A stretch of DNA of 61,537 nucleotides from an uncultured Clostridia bacterium (GTDB taxonomy: Bacteria > Bacillota > Clostridia > Oscillospirales > Ruminococcaceae): contig CAMUJF010000016.1 of the NCBI GenBank assembly GCA_947089135.1, forward strand, positions 1 to 61,537, read 5' to 3'. The translations under genes and the position numbers were made by a program. This document shows positions 7,780-16,693 of the stretch, in pieces. A model generated the notes under the pieces. The model did not search any database. It worked only from the letters and a program-made list of their open reading frames with translations, and had not been told where the DNA came from. How positions within the stretch are numbered: position 1 is the stretch's first letter; the number at the start of each line of letters is the position of its first letter.

Positions 7780-8583
7780 TCAGCCCATTAAGCAGTTCAG
7801 CAGGAGAACCGCGTCCAAAAAAACTATTGACAGACCGAGCGCGAAAAAGTCAGCTCCTGTGGAGTGAAGCTGTCTCAGACGCGTTCTGCCGTCTCCGCCC
7901 CGGTAGCAGCGGCATTCCATGGCAGTGGCAAGCTCCTCGGCGCGCCTGAAAGCCGATACGAAAAGGGGTATCAGAATAGGCGTCAGAGCCTTTGCGCGCT
8001 GTACAAGGCTGCCTGTTTCCATATCCGCGCCCCTTGCTTTTTGTGCGGACATTATCTTGTCCGTCTCCTCGATAAGGGTGGGGATAAACCGCAGCGCTAT
8101 CGTCATCATCATTGCAAGCTCATGGACAGGGAGCTTTATTTTTTTCAGCGGAGACAAAAGCCTCTCGATAGCGTCCGTAAGAGTTATGGGGGACGTGGTA
8201 TAGGTCAGCAAAGAGCTTCCCATAATAAGCGCGATAATGCGTATTATCATGAATGCGCTTGTGCGCAGCCCCTCGTTGGTTATCTTGATGAAGCCGAGCT
8301 TAAAAAGCGGAACTCCGTCCAGAAAAAATATATTGAGCACAGATGTGAAAAGTATTATCGGAATGATAGGCTTAAGGCTTTTCATCATCAGTTTAAGCGG
8401 TATTTGAGACAGCAGAAAGCTTATCAGCAGAAAAACCGCTCCCACGGCAAGACCGAGAAAGCCGTCCGCGGAAAAAAGCATGGCGATGAACACGCCGGTG
8501 ATTATTATTTTAAACCGCGGATCGAGGCGGTGTACGGCGGAATTTCCGGGGAAATACTGTCCTATGGTGATATCTTTAAGCAT
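7780..8583 (-). CDS. ecfT: Energy-coupling factor transmembrane protein EcfT
   Basis: A 267-residue membrane subunit of group II ECF vitamin importers; it links the two ATPases to interchangeable S-components. It has about five to six hydrophobic helices (for example PIIPIILFTSVLNIFF) and a cytoplasmic region with the two coupling motifs, seen as AQKARGADM and AMECRCYRGGDGRT. The ATG at 8583 overlaps the ecfA2 stop by 8 nt; a longer in-frame start (8631) would lie deep in ecfA2. No S-component is in the window, so the module probably serves unlinked vitamin receptors. Confidence 0.93.
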   Translation of the reverse strand: MLKDITIGQYFPGNSAVHRLDPRFKIIITGVFIAMLFSADGFLGLAVGAVFLLISFLLSQIPLKLMMKSLKPIIPIILFTSVLNIFFLDGVPLFKLGFIKITNEGLRTSAFMIIRIIALIMGSSLLTYTTSPITLTDAIERLLSPLKKIKLPVHELAMMMTIALRFIPTLIEETDKIMSAQKARGADMETGSLVQRAKALTPILIPLFVSAFRRAEELATAMECRCYRGGDGRTRLRQLHSTGADFFALGLSIVFLDAVLLLNCLMG

Positions 8584-9445
8584 TTTTCCCGCCTCTTTTC
8601 TCAAGGTACTCAAGGATAGTTTTCCGCGCAAATTCCACGGTGTAAACGTCGGTGCGAATATCTATACCGCTTTGCTTCAGACGATTGAAGACCCGTGTTA
8701 TCTGCGGTACCGCAAGACCGATATTTTCCAGCTCCTCGGAGCGTGCGAATACCTTTGGAGTTTCATCGTAGCAGAAAACCTCCGCTTTGTTCATTACGAG
8801 AATTTTATCGGCAAATTTAGCCATGTCCTCCATGCTGTGGGAAACCAGCAGCACCGTGGATTTTTTATGACTGTGGTAGTCTTTTATCTGTCCCAGTATC
8901 TTGTCTCTGCCTTTTGGATCGAGCCCCGCCGTAGGCTCGTCCAGAATCAGGACTTTCGGTTCCATAGCCATTACTCCCGCGATAGCAACGCGGCGCTTCT
9001 GCCCTCCCGAAAGCTCAAACGGAGACTTGTAAAGATTTTCCTTGTGAAGTCCCACAAGTTCGGCTATCTCTTTTATACGGCGGTCTATCTCCTCGTCGGG
9101 AAGTCCCATATTTTTCGGACCGAAAGCGATGTCCTTGTAGACGGTCTCCTCAAATATCTGATATTCAGGGTACTGGAAAACCAGTCCTACTTTAAAACGG
9201 ATATCGCGTATTTTCACGTCCTTGCTCCAGATGTCCTGTCCGTCAATGTAAACCTTGCCCGACGTAGGCTTGACAAGACCGTTGAAGTGCTGAATGAGCG
9301 TGGATTTTCCCGATCCAGTGTGACCGATTATCCCCGCCAGTTCGCCCTCCTCGATTTCCAGATTTACGCTGTTTACGGCTGTTTTTTCAAAGGGAGTGCC
9401 TATGCTGTAGGTGTAGGTTAGATTTTCGGTTTTGATAACTGACAT
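8576..9445 (-). CDS. ecfA2: Energy-coupling factor ATPase EcfA2
   Basis: A 289-residue ABC ATPase forming a heterodimer with EcfA1 to power ECF vitamin uptake. Motifs in order: Walker A GHTGSGKST (about 40), Q-loop FQYPEYQIFEETV, signature LSGGQKRRVAIAG, Walker B VLILDEPTAGLDP, switch His in LLVSHSMED. Q-Y-P-E-x-Q-x-F is characteristic of EcfA2. A GGAGGA site precedes the ATG. Seventy-seven nt separate it from ecfA1. Confidence 0.95.
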   Translation of the reverse strand: MSVIKTENLTYTYSIGTPFEKTAVNSVNLEIEEGELAGIIGHTGSGKSTLIQHFNGLVKPTSGKVYIDGQDIWSKDVKIRDIRFKVGLVFQYPEYQIFEETVYKDIAFGPKNMGLPDEEIDRRIKEIAELVGLHKENLYKSPFELSGGQKRRVAIAGVMAMEPKVLILDEPTAGLDPKGRDKILGQIKDYHSHKKSTVLLVSHSMEDMAKFADKILVMNKAEVFCYDETPKVFARSEELENIGLAVPQITRVFNRLKQSGIDIRTDVYTVEFARKTILEYLEKRGGKNA

Positions 9446-9522
9446 TTAAATTCCTCCGAAACGGAATACATTTTGGCGTTAGTCGGACAATAATGTTTCC
9501 TTTTGTACGGTTTGTGCGGCAA

Positions 9523-10389
9523 TTATTCTTTTAAAAGTTTAAGCAGAGCATTTGCGCACTCGTCCTCGTCTATGATATGGGTATCGGAGGGCAAGCCGCT
9601 TTTTCCCAGCAGATACATAAGCTCTGTGACCTGCGGAACGTCAAGTCCTACCTTTTTCATAAGCTCAACGTTTGAGAACACATCACGGGGAACTCCGTCC
9701 ATGATTATTTCGCCGTTGTCCATAACTACTATCCTGTCCGCAAGAGCCGCTTCTTCCATATAATGGGTTATCAAGATTATGGTTATACCGAATTCGGCAT
9801 TGAGCTTGCGAATTGTTTTCAGTACTTCTTTTCTGCCCTTTGGATCAAGCATAGCGGTAGGCTCGTCAAGGACAATGCATTCGGGGCGCATTGCTATTAT
9901 TCCCGCTATCGCCACACGCTGCTTCTGACCTCCCGAAAGTTGGTGAGGAGAGTGCTCGCGGTACTCGTACATACCCACCGATTTCAGAGCGTCGTCCACC
10001 CGCTCACGCATTTCATCGGGAGGAACTCCCATATTTTCAAGAGCGAAAGCAACGTCCTCCTCAACAATGGTAGCAACAATCTGATTATCGGGATTCTGAA
10101 ATACCATGCCCACTCTGCTTCGGATATCAAACAGCTTTTCCTCGTCGCAGGTGTCCATGCCGTCGACCCAGACCTTTCCTCCGCAGGGCAGAAGAATAGC
10201 GTTCATGTGCTTGGCAATGGTTGATTTTCCAGAGCCGTTGTGACCAAGTATTGCTGTAAAGCCGCCGCGGGGTATATCCAGCGAAACGCCTTTCAGAACC
10301 TGCTTAACGGGCTTTGGAGCTTCGTTCTCCTCATATTCGTTGTTGTAGTGAAATTCCACCTTTTGGGCAGAAATAATATTTTTTTCCAT
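9523..10389 (-). CDS. ecfA1: Energy-coupling factor ATPase EcfA1
   Basis: A 288-residue ABC ATPase, partner of EcfA2. Walker A GHNGSGKST, Q-loop FQNPDNQIVATIVEEDVAF (the EcfA1-type sequence), signature LSGGQKQRVAIAG, Walker B CIVLDEPTAMLDP, switch His in LITHYMEEA. The N-terminus has a short acidic insert (NNEYEENEAPKPVKQ) between the first strands. Together with ecfA2 and ecfT it makes a complete energizing module. ATG preceded by AAAGG. Confidence 0.95.
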   Translation of the reverse strand: MEKNIISAQKVEFHYNNEYEENEAPKPVKQVLKGVSLDIPRGGFTAILGHNGSGKSTIAKHMNAILLPCGGKVWVDGMDTCDEEKLFDIRSRVGMVFQNPDNQIVATIVEEDVAFALENMGVPPDEMRERVDDALKSVGMYEYREHSPHQLSGGQKQRVAIAGIIAMRPECIVLDEPTAMLDPKGRKEVLKTIRKLNAEFGITIILITHYMEEAALADRIVVMDNGEIIMDGVPRDVFSNVELMKKVGLDVPQVTELMYLLGKSGLPSDTHIIDEDECANALLKLLKE

Positions 10390-10419
10390 ATCAGTACCTT
10401 TTTAAGTCAATTTGTATTT

Positions 10420-10602
10420 TCACGGGTAAAACCCCGTTCCGTATGCGATAAGCGCGATACCCGCGGCGGCGTAAAGTATCCGCAGTATAAGTCCCCAAAC
10501 GCCGCGGAGGGTTATCCCCCTGACGCGCCGGAAACCTCCCTGACGTTTTGAAAACGCTGCCCACAACAGTATTATTCCCATAATAACGGTAATAGCCGCC
10601 AT
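10420..10602 (-). CDS. Small two-helix membrane protein
   Basis: Sixty residues with two hydrophobic segments (about 1-15 and 36-56) around a basic loop (SKRQGGFRRVRGITLRG), giving a positive-inside loop. GGAGGAAATT before the ATG is a good ribosome binding site, so I take it as a real gene. It lies 31 nt upstream of ecfA1 and is probably cotranscribed. I do not recognise a family. Confidence 0.6.
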   Translation of the reverse strand: MAAITVIMGIILLWAAFSKRQGGFRRVRGITLRGVWGLILRILYAAAGIALIAYGTGFYP

Positions 10603-10643
10603 AATTTCCTCCGAAAAACGGGAGCTGCGCTTAGTTTTAATGT

Positions 10644-10844
10644 CTATGTTTCTCCGAGAAGCATAAGTCCGCTGACAAGAGCGACAACAAGCAGAAGCGC
10701 GCCCACGGTAATGTAGGTGATCTGTACCGCTTTTACTTCCCTGTCCGAAAGTGGAGTACCCATTTTGGACTTATAAGCTTTTCCTTTTTTTATTATTCCC
10801 ACCGCAAGGCAATACAGACCGCCAAGCAGAGCTAAAATCGGCAT
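10644..10844 (-). CDS. Small two-helix membrane protein
   Basis: Sixty-six residues: an N-terminal helix (about 2-18), a polar middle with KKGKAYKSKMGTPLSDREVK, and a second helix (about 42-62). AAAGGA precedes the ATG. It lies between the methyltransferase and the next small membrane gene, 41 nt from the latter. No known family recognised; similar size and topology to its neighbour but not obviously homologous. Confidence 0.6.
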   Translation of the reverse strand: MPILALLGGLYCLAVGIIKKGKAYKSKMGTPLSDREVKAVQITYITVGALLLVVALVSGLMLLGET

Positions 10845-10865
10845 TTTTAATATTCCTTTCGGGAT

Positions 10866-11732
10866 TTATTCTGATATCCATACAGCGGTAGAACCGCAGG
10901 GGAGTACCCCTCCGCTTGCTTCGACGGGCAAGCCTATCTCATCGGCGGATACCGCCCCTCCGAGCCTTACGCCCACAGTTTCCCGCAGAATGTACGCCAT
11001 TACCGACGGAGACAGCCCTGTTGTATAGCTGTTCAGCAGGAAGAATAACGGAGTATCGCTCATGACCTCCGAGCAGAGCTTCACAAGATCGAAAATGCAG
11101 TCCTCAAGCTTCCAGACCTCACCTGTGGGACCTCTGCCGTAGGATGGAGGATCCATTATCACAGCGTCGTAACGCCGTCCCCGCTTTATTTCACGTCTGA
11201 CGAATTTTTCGCAGTCGTCAACTATCCAACGTATGGGCTTGTCGGTCAAACCTGAAGAAGCCGCGTTGTCACGCGCCCACTGTACCATGCCTTTTGATGC
11301 GTCCACATGACATACCGACGCTCCCGCGTTGGCGCAGGCAAGAGTAGCGCCGCCGGTATAGGCGAACAGGTTCAGGACGCTTACCGGTCTGTCTGCGGAG
11401 CGTATTAAACCGTCCATAAAGCTCCAGTTTACCGCCTGTTCGGGGAAAAGTCCCGTGTGCTTAAAGCCTGTAGGACGAATATTGAAACGCAGGTCACCGC
11501 AGCTTATCAGCCAGCTTTCGGGTATTTTCTTTTGGAACGCCCACTGTCCCCCGCCTTTTTCGGAGCGGTGGTAGTGTCCGTGGGCAGTTTTCCACAACGG
11601 AGACTTTCGCTCGGTTTTCCATATAACCTGCGGGTCGGGACGTACTAAGGCAACGTCTCCCCACAACTCCAGCTTTTCACCGTCGGTACAGTCTATCAAA
11701 CGGTAGTCTTTCCAGTTATCGGCAATTCTCAT
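10866..11732 (-). CDS. Class I SAM-dependent methyltransferase (RlmI/RlmK-like catalytic domain)
   Basis: A 288-residue Rossmann methyltransferase, probably acting on RNA. The SAM-binding motif I is VLNLFAYTGGATLACANAGA, motif II is CHVDASKGMVQWARDNA, and the catalytic motif IV is VIMDPPSYGRG, as in rRNA m5C or m2G enzymes of the RlmI group. The N-terminal PUA domain of RlmI is reduced or missing. The ATG at 11732 has AAAGGA six nt upstream; the longer in-frame start (11786) would overlap the preceding gene. Substrate is inferred from the D-P-P-S-Y motif only. Confidence 0.82.
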   Translation of the reverse strand: MRIADNWKDYRLIDCTDGEKLELWGDVALVRPDPQVIWKTERKSPLWKTAHGHYHRSEKGGGQWAFQKKIPESWLISCGDLRFNIRPTGFKHTGLFPEQAVNWSFMDGLIRSADRPVSVLNLFAYTGGATLACANAGASVCHVDASKGMVQWARDNAASSGLTDKPIRWIVDDCEKFVRREIKRGRRYDAVIMDPPSYGRGPTGEVWKLEDCIFDLVKLCSEVMSDTPLFFLLNSYTTGLSPSVMAYILRETVGVRLGGAVSADEIGLPVEASGGVLPCGSTAVWISE

Positions 11733-11749
11733 TTTGTATCCTTTCAGAT

Positions 11750-12220
11750 TTAAATTCCGTATGTATTGTGCAGGTATACCAGCCAAATGATTAACGCCCC
11801 GAAAATGGCAAAAATTATACCCAGACCGACTATCTGTATTATCATGCTGTTCCGCTGCCTGTTGGGGTGAAAATCCTTAAACGGGATATCGTCGCCGTAA
11901 TCGGCATATTCCCTGTTCAGTTTAATGCACCGCCAAGTCCAGTCGGGATAGGTATCCGCAATATATTTTGCATATGATGCGTTTTCTGAGATCATCTTTT
12001 CCATTGTGTATTTATTTACCTTTACGGCAGCACGCTTCAGCAAAAACCAACCCAAAAATCCCGCTGCAATGATCGTCAGACAGACCGGCATACCGATTGC
12101 TTCAATATCAAGCACGAATATACAAATTGCCGCGGCAATTATCGGACAGAGCAGAGATATACATTCCACAACGTTCGCCCAAAAGCTCTCTTTATAGTAT
12201 GTATAAATTATCCAAAGCAT
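11750..12220 (-). CDS. Uncharacterised membrane protein
   Basis: A 156-residue protein with three likely transmembrane helices (about 15-37, 42-62 and 128-150) and a central cytoplasmic or external polar region (KYTMEKMISENASYAKYIAD). A GGGGAG site lies 12 nt before the ATG. It ends 17 nt before the methyltransferase start and begins 29 nt after glmM, so it probably belongs to the same transcript. No family recognised. Confidence 0.6.
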   Translation of the reverse strand: MLWIIYTYYKESFWANVVECISLLCPIIAAAICIFVLDIEAIGMPVCLTIIAAGFLGWFLLKRAAVKVNKYTMEKMISENASYAKYIADTYPDWTWRCIKLNREYADYGDDIPFKDFHPNRQRNSMIIQIVGLGIIFAIFGALIIWLVYLHNTYGI

Positions 12221-12249
12221 AATAATTTATATCTCCCCTCATTTTACAC

Positions 12250-13614
12250 TTATTCGTTTTCGGGACACCTTTCGCGTATCTTATCGGCTATCTCTATCGC
12301 CATGTTGTTTATCTGGTCAAATCGCTTGCCCTCGATCATAACGCGGATAAGCGGCTCCGTACCGCTCTCGCGGACAAGTATCCTGCCGCTTGAGCCAAGC
12401 TTTTTCTGATTTTCGCTGATTATCTCCTCGATAATGGGATCGTTTTTCCAAGCTTCTTTCCATTTGGGAACTATTTTGACGTTTACCATTACCTGCGGAT
12501 ATCTTTCCATAATTGAACTGAGCTCCGAAGCCTTGCGCTCCTGACGTTTCAGCACGCTGAGAAGCTGTACCGCCGTGAGCTGTCCGTCGCCGGTTGTGGC
12601 ATAGTCGTGGAAAATAATGTGCCCCGACTGCTCGCCGCCGAGATTGTAGCCTCCTGCAAGCATCTGCTCCACTATGTAACGATCGCCGACTTTGGTGGTT
12701 ATCATGTTAATATTGTTGTTTTTGGCAAAATGTGTAAATCCGAGATTGGTAAGTATAGTAACTACCGCAGTATTCTTTTTAAGCGTACCCTTATCCCGCA
12801 TATCCCTTGCAAAAATGGCGATAAGCTTGTCGCCGTCGATAAGTACGCCGTTTTCGTCTACCGCAAGACATCTGTCAGCGTCTCCGTCAAAAGCAATTCC
12901 GACATGGCACCTTTTATCTACAACAAACTTGGATATCATTTCCATATGAGTAGAGCCGCAGTTAAGATTAATATTGATTCCGTTTGGAGAGCAGTTTACA
13001 AGAAAGACATTTGCGCCCAGTCCTGCAAAAAGCTTTTCCGCAGTGGAGCTTGCCGAACCGTTCGCGCAGTCGATCGCTACTCTGAGCCCCGACAGGTTGA
13101 TATCAACGGTTTTCATGACGCTTCTGATGTAGTCCCACTCGGCGTTTTTATCGTAGGTTATTTTTCCTACGTTTGCGCCGCCGTTCATTGCTGCGGCTAT
13201 TTCTTCGGGATAATCCAGAACAAGACGCTCTATTTCCTCCTCCATATCGTCGGAAAGCTTATAGCCCGAGCCGGAAAAAAGCTTAATGCCGTTGAACTCC
13301 ATGCTGTTGTGAGAGGCAGATATCATTACGCCTGCGTCCGCTCCCCGCTTCTTTACCATAAAAGCGACCGCCGGAGTAGGCACAACTCCCATAAGCACTG
13401 CGTCAGCGCCCATTGAGCATATTCCGGAGATAAGCGCGGCTTCAAGAACGTCCGAAGATATCCTTGTATCTTTTCCGATATAGATCTTAGGTTTGCGGTG
13501 GGATTTGGCTGTCAGCACCATTGCCGCCGCCCGTCCGATCTGCATGGCGGTTTCGCAGGTAAGCTCCGTGAGCGCGACTCCCCTCGCGCCGTCTGTTCCG
13601 AATAGTCTTCCCAT
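12250..13614 (-). CDS. glmM: Phosphoglucosamine mutase GlmM
   Basis: Interconverts glucosamine-6-phosphate and glucosamine-1-phosphate, feeding UDP-GlcNAc and peptidoglycan synthesis. 454 residues, family length. The phosphoserine loop is GVMISASHNSMEFNGIK, the metal loop is FDGDADRC, and the sugar-binding and phosphate-binding motifs are GGEQSGHI and RESGTEPLIRVMIE. The start is ATG after GGAGAA. It lies downstream of ruvB in the same direction with a 70-nt gap. Confidence 0.96.
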   Translation of the reverse strand: MGRLFGTDGARGVALTELTCETAMQIGRAAAMVLTAKSHRKPKIYIGKDTRISSDVLEAALISGICSMGADAVLMGVVPTPAVAFMVKKRGADAGVMISASHNSMEFNGIKLFSGSGYKLSDDMEEEIERLVLDYPEEIAAAMNGGANVGKITYDKNAEWDYIRSVMKTVDINLSGLRVAIDCANGSASSTAEKLFAGLGANVFLVNCSPNGININLNCGSTHMEMISKFVVDKRCHVGIAFDGDADRCLAVDENGVLIDGDKLIAIFARDMRDKGTLKKNTAVVTILTNLGFTHFAKNNNINMITTKVGDRYIVEQMLAGGYNLGGEQSGHIIFHDYATTGDGQLTAVQLLSVLKRQERKASELSSIMERYPQVMVNVKIVPKWKEAWKNDPIIEEIISENQKKLGSSGRILVRESGTEPLIRVMIEGKRFDQINNMAIEIADKIRERCPENE

Positions 13615-13684
13615 TGTGTATTTCTCCTTTTCTGCATTTTATCTTTTTACTGCATTTTATTTCAGAACGGATAAACCGTCCATT

Positions 13685-14758
13685 TTATTCAAAAAAAGTC
13701 TGCTGAGAACTGTCTGTTTTTTCGTCCTTGTTATATTCGTAACCCATATGGCGGTACGCAAGAGCGGTAGCGCACCTTCCACGCGGAGTACGTGCGATAA
13801 ATCCCAACTGCATAAGGAACGGTTCGCACTGTTCCTCAAGGGTCACGGCTTCCTCTCCGATAGCGGAGGCAAGGGTTTCAAGCCCCACGGGACCTCCGTT
13901 GTAGCCGCGTATGAGCATATCCAACATTCTTTTGTCAAGAGTATCGAGACCGAGCGAATCTATCTCCATGCGGTCGAGAGCGATTTTTGCGATATCTTCG
14001 GTTATTTTTCCGTTGCCGATGACCTCAGCAAAGTCGCGGACTCTTTTAAGCAAACGGTTTGCGATACGGGGAGTACCCCTTGCGCGGCGTGCAAGCTCCA
14101 TGGCTCCCGCCTTGTCGCAGGCTATGCCGAGTATTACTGACGAGCGCATTATAATGTCGCATAGCTGCTCGCAGGTATAAAGCTCTAAGCGCTGGAGCAT
14201 TCCGAATCTGTCCCGAAGCGGAGATGTGAGCTGTCCCGCACGTGTCGTCGCACCGATAAGGGTAAATTTCGGCAGGTCTATGCGCAGGGAGCGCGCCGAC
14301 GGACCCTTGCCTATAATAATATCAAGTGCGTAGTCCTCCAGCGCAGGGTACAGGACTTCTTCAATAGCCCGTGAAAGTCTGTGTATTTCGTCGATGAACA
14401 ATACGTCGTTTTCCGACAGATTTGTCAGCAGAGCGGCTAAGTCGCCCGGTTTTTCAATGGCGGGACCGGAGGTTATGCGGATATTTACCCCCATTTCGTG
14501 GGCGATAATAGCGGACAGGGTGGTCTTTCCCAGACCCGGAGGACCGTACAGCAGAACGTGATCGAGAGGTTCGCCCCGCTTTTTTGCCGCTTCTATATAA
14601 ATGGACATATTTTCCTTTACCTTGTCCTGACCGATGTACTCCGACAAAGTTTTCGGACGCAGGTTAAGGTCGGGTTCCTCCGAGTCGTTAGGTATGACTT
14701 CGGGAGATACCGTTCTGCCCAAAGGGGTCTCAAAGTTCATTTCGCTTGATTCCAGCAA
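13685..14758 (-). CDS. ruvB: Holliday junction branch migration ATPase RuvB
   Basis: AAA+ motor that, with RuvA, drives branch migration during recombinational repair. 357 residues. Visible motifs: RPKTLSEYIGQDKVKENM, Walker A GPPGLGKTTLS, Walker B LFIDEIHRL, sensor LIGATTRAG and the C-terminal winged helix with EEQCEPFLMQLGFIARTPRG. The frame opens with TTG at 14758, which has AAGGAAG seven nt upstream; ATG at 14740 is the alternative start. ruvB is separated from ruvA by a phosphodiesterase gene, an unusual insertion. Confidence 0.96.
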   Translation of the reverse strand: MLESSEMNFETPLGRTVSPEVIPNDSEEPDLNLRPKTLSEYIGQDKVKENMSIYIEAAKKRGEPLDHVLLYGPPGLGKTTLSAIIAHEMGVNIRITSGPAIEKPGDLAALLTNLSENDVLFIDEIHRLSRAIEEVLYPALEDYALDIIIGKGPSARSLRIDLPKFTLIGATTRAGQLTSPLRDRFGMLQRLELYTCEQLCDIIMRSSVILGIACDKAGAMELARRARGTPRIANRLLKRVRDFAEVIGNGKITEDIAKIALDRMEIDSLGLDTLDKRMLDMLIRGYNGGPVGLETLASAIGEEAVTLEEQCEPFLMQLGFIARTPRGRCATALAYRHMGYEYNKDEKTDSSQQTFFE

Positions 14759-14806
14759 TTTTATCTTCCTTTCGGGTACAGCTTAAATGCGTTTGAGCTG
14801 TTACGG

Positions 14807-15988
14807 CTACAGCAGCTTTTTCCGTTTGTACTCCTTAGTCTGCTTTGTTGAAATGATTATCAGAGGGATTATCATTTCTTCTTCGGTAAGACCGCCGTGA
14901 TTCGCCGCATGAGGAGGCTTAGGTTTGGTATTCAGCGTAAGGTACTTGACGCTCTTGTCCGCAATGGCGCATATCATATAGTCGCCTATAAAATCGGTTA
15001 TTTTGGGGTGAATTCTTCCTCCGCCCAGAATACCTTTCGTCAGGATATCGTTTTTGGACAGCAGAATAAAATCGTTTCCCAAATGATTGTGAAATGCCCT
15101 TTCAAAATCGGTGCGCCTGTCATTTTTGACGAAGCAGGCAGCCGCGCGGCTTTCAATAAACGGAGGAATAACAAGACATTCCATGATATCGGGAATGTAG
15201 TTTATCTTTATTTCCTCAGTAATATCTTTCATGCCGTGGTCTGCGGAAACAATTACAAGGGTGTCGGTAAGTCCTTTGCAGAGAGTTTCAATCTGCTTGT
15301 TCAAGGACTTCAAGGTCTCGGCAGTTTTTTCACCGGTCACGCCGTCCTTGTGGGCAACGTCGTCGGGACTGTTCCACTGCACATAGGTAAAGGTATTTTG
15401 ATTCGATATGCATATCATTTTTACAAGCTCGCAGACCCGTTCAAAGGTATCCGCGGTCTTATGTATATTACCCTTTTCGGCAATGGTTATTTTTTCGTTG
15501 GTAATGGTAAACGGCTGAACGTCGCCGATTATGGAGTCTGCAATATCGCGGTAAATTGTTTCGTATGGCATGACAAATTCAGCGGCATTTGCGCTTGCCA
15601 CGGGAGTTTTGGTGTAGCTGTCAAGATTGGTAAAAATATCAACGGTGCGGCAGAATTCCTTGAAAAACAGCGACCAGCCCAGCCAGCCGTGTTCGTTGGG
15701 GGAAAGTCCCGTATAATAACTCGTCATTGCCGCCGCTGTTGCAGACGGAAACACCGAGGTAAGATTTTCGGTAAAATTACGCCTTAAAAAGCTCATTGGG
15801 GAAAGGTTTCTTTCCATCATATCCGTACCCATTCCGTCAAGGACGATAAGCACAATATTTTTATAAAATTTGGAAAGGTGCGCGTCCAGCTTTGGCAGAG
15901 TGGGGTAAACGTTAGGCGCGCGGTAATATTTTCTTATTGACGAGATGATATTTATGGGACACCTTGTATAATCGGGATAAGACAGCAT
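14807..15988 (-). CDS. Alkaline phosphatase-superfamily phosphodiesterase/nucleotide pyrophosphatase
   Basis: A 393-residue metal-dependent hydrolase. Superfamily signatures: first metal Asp in IVLIVLDGMGTDMM, nucleophile region FPSATAAAMTSYYTG (Ser/Thr), metal ligands in NSPDDVAHKDG and VSADHGMKD, and a late His in HANHGGLTEEEM. No signal peptide or membrane helix, so probably cytoplasmic. Substrate not predictable; the family includes nucleotide pyrophosphatases and phosphodiesterases. Good GGAGAGG site. It sits between ruvA and ruvB with gaps of about 50 nt. Confidence 0.85.
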   Translation of the reverse strand: MLSYPDYTRCPINIISSIRKYYRAPNVYPTLPKLDAHLSKFYKNIVLIVLDGMGTDMMERNLSPMSFLRRNFTENLTSVFPSATAAAMTSYYTGLSPNEHGWLGWSLFFKEFCRTVDIFTNLDSYTKTPVASANAAEFVMPYETIYRDIADSIIGDVQPFTITNEKITIAEKGNIHKTADTFERVCELVKMICISNQNTFTYVQWNSPDDVAHKDGVTGEKTAETLKSLNKQIETLCKGLTDTLVIVSADHGMKDITEEIKINYIPDIMECLVIPPFIESRAAACFVKNDRRTDFERAFHNHLGNDFILLSKNDILTKGILGGGRIHPKITDFIGDYMICAIADKSVKYLTLNTKPKPPHAANHGGLTEEEMIIPLIIISTKQTKEYKRKKLL

Positions 15989-16043
15989 TTTTACCTCTCC
16001 TTTTCTCTATATTATGCCGAAACAGCGTGTACGGTTTACATTT

Positions 16044-16649
16044 TTACAGATTTGCAGCCATTTTTTTCAGAGACAGCCTTATAAGCTCCTCAACAGACAG
16101 AGACGGATCGAGTCCCGCCACCGCGGAAGCCGCTTCCGTCTGGGAGTACCCAAGAACCACGAGTGCGGCTATGGCTTCTGAGGTGTTGCTTCCCTTGGTA
16201 ACCGCTGCAAAATCCATATCCGCAGCTCCCGTCGTGGAAAGCTGCTCTTTTGTGATCTTGTCTTTAAGCTCCAGTACCACGCGCTGGGCAAGCTTTGGAC
16301 CTACTCCTTTAGTTTTGGTGAAAGCCTTGTAATCCCCCGTGGCTACTGTAAGGGCAAATCTTTCGGGCGTGGTGTCGGACAAAATGGCAAGTCCCGCCTT
16401 AGGACCCACTCCGGAAACGGAGATGAGCATTTTGAAGCAGTTCAGTTCCTGCTCGTCCGCAAATCCGAAAAGCTCGATGTTATCCTCGCGGACGTGCAGA
16501 TATGTGTAAAGCATAGCATCCTCACCTGTCCTGCCGATACGGGACAATGTGGCAAGCGTGGTGCGGCAGGCATAGCCCACTCCGCCGCAGTCGATTACGG
16601 CAACGTCCGTGCCCTTATGTATAATTTTCCCTTTTACGCTGTATATCAT
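16044..16649 (-). CDS. ruvA: Holliday junction DNA helicase subunit RuvA
   Basis: Tetrameric junction-binding protein that loads RuvB. 201 residues: OB-fold (1-65, beginning MIYSVKGKIIHKG), two helix-hairpin-helix motifs (ISVSGVGPKAGLAIL and TKGVGPKLAQRVVLELKDK), and the flexible linker plus domain III (SEAIAALVVLGYSQTEAASA) that contacts RuvB. Normal length; GGGAG site before ATG. Confidence 0.96.
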   Translation of the reverse strand: MIYSVKGKIIHKGTDVAVIDCGGVGYACRTTLATLSRIGRTGEDAMLYTYLHVREDNIELFGFADEQELNCFKMLISVSGVGPKAGLAILSDTTPERFALTVATGDYKAFTKTKGVGPKLAQRVVLELKDKITKEQLSTTGAADMDFAAVTKGSNTSEAIAALVVLGYSQTEAASAVAGLDPSLSVEELIRLSLKKMAANL

Positions 16650-16693
16650 AAAAAATCTCCCTCAAAATAACTGTCAACTATCAATTATCAATT

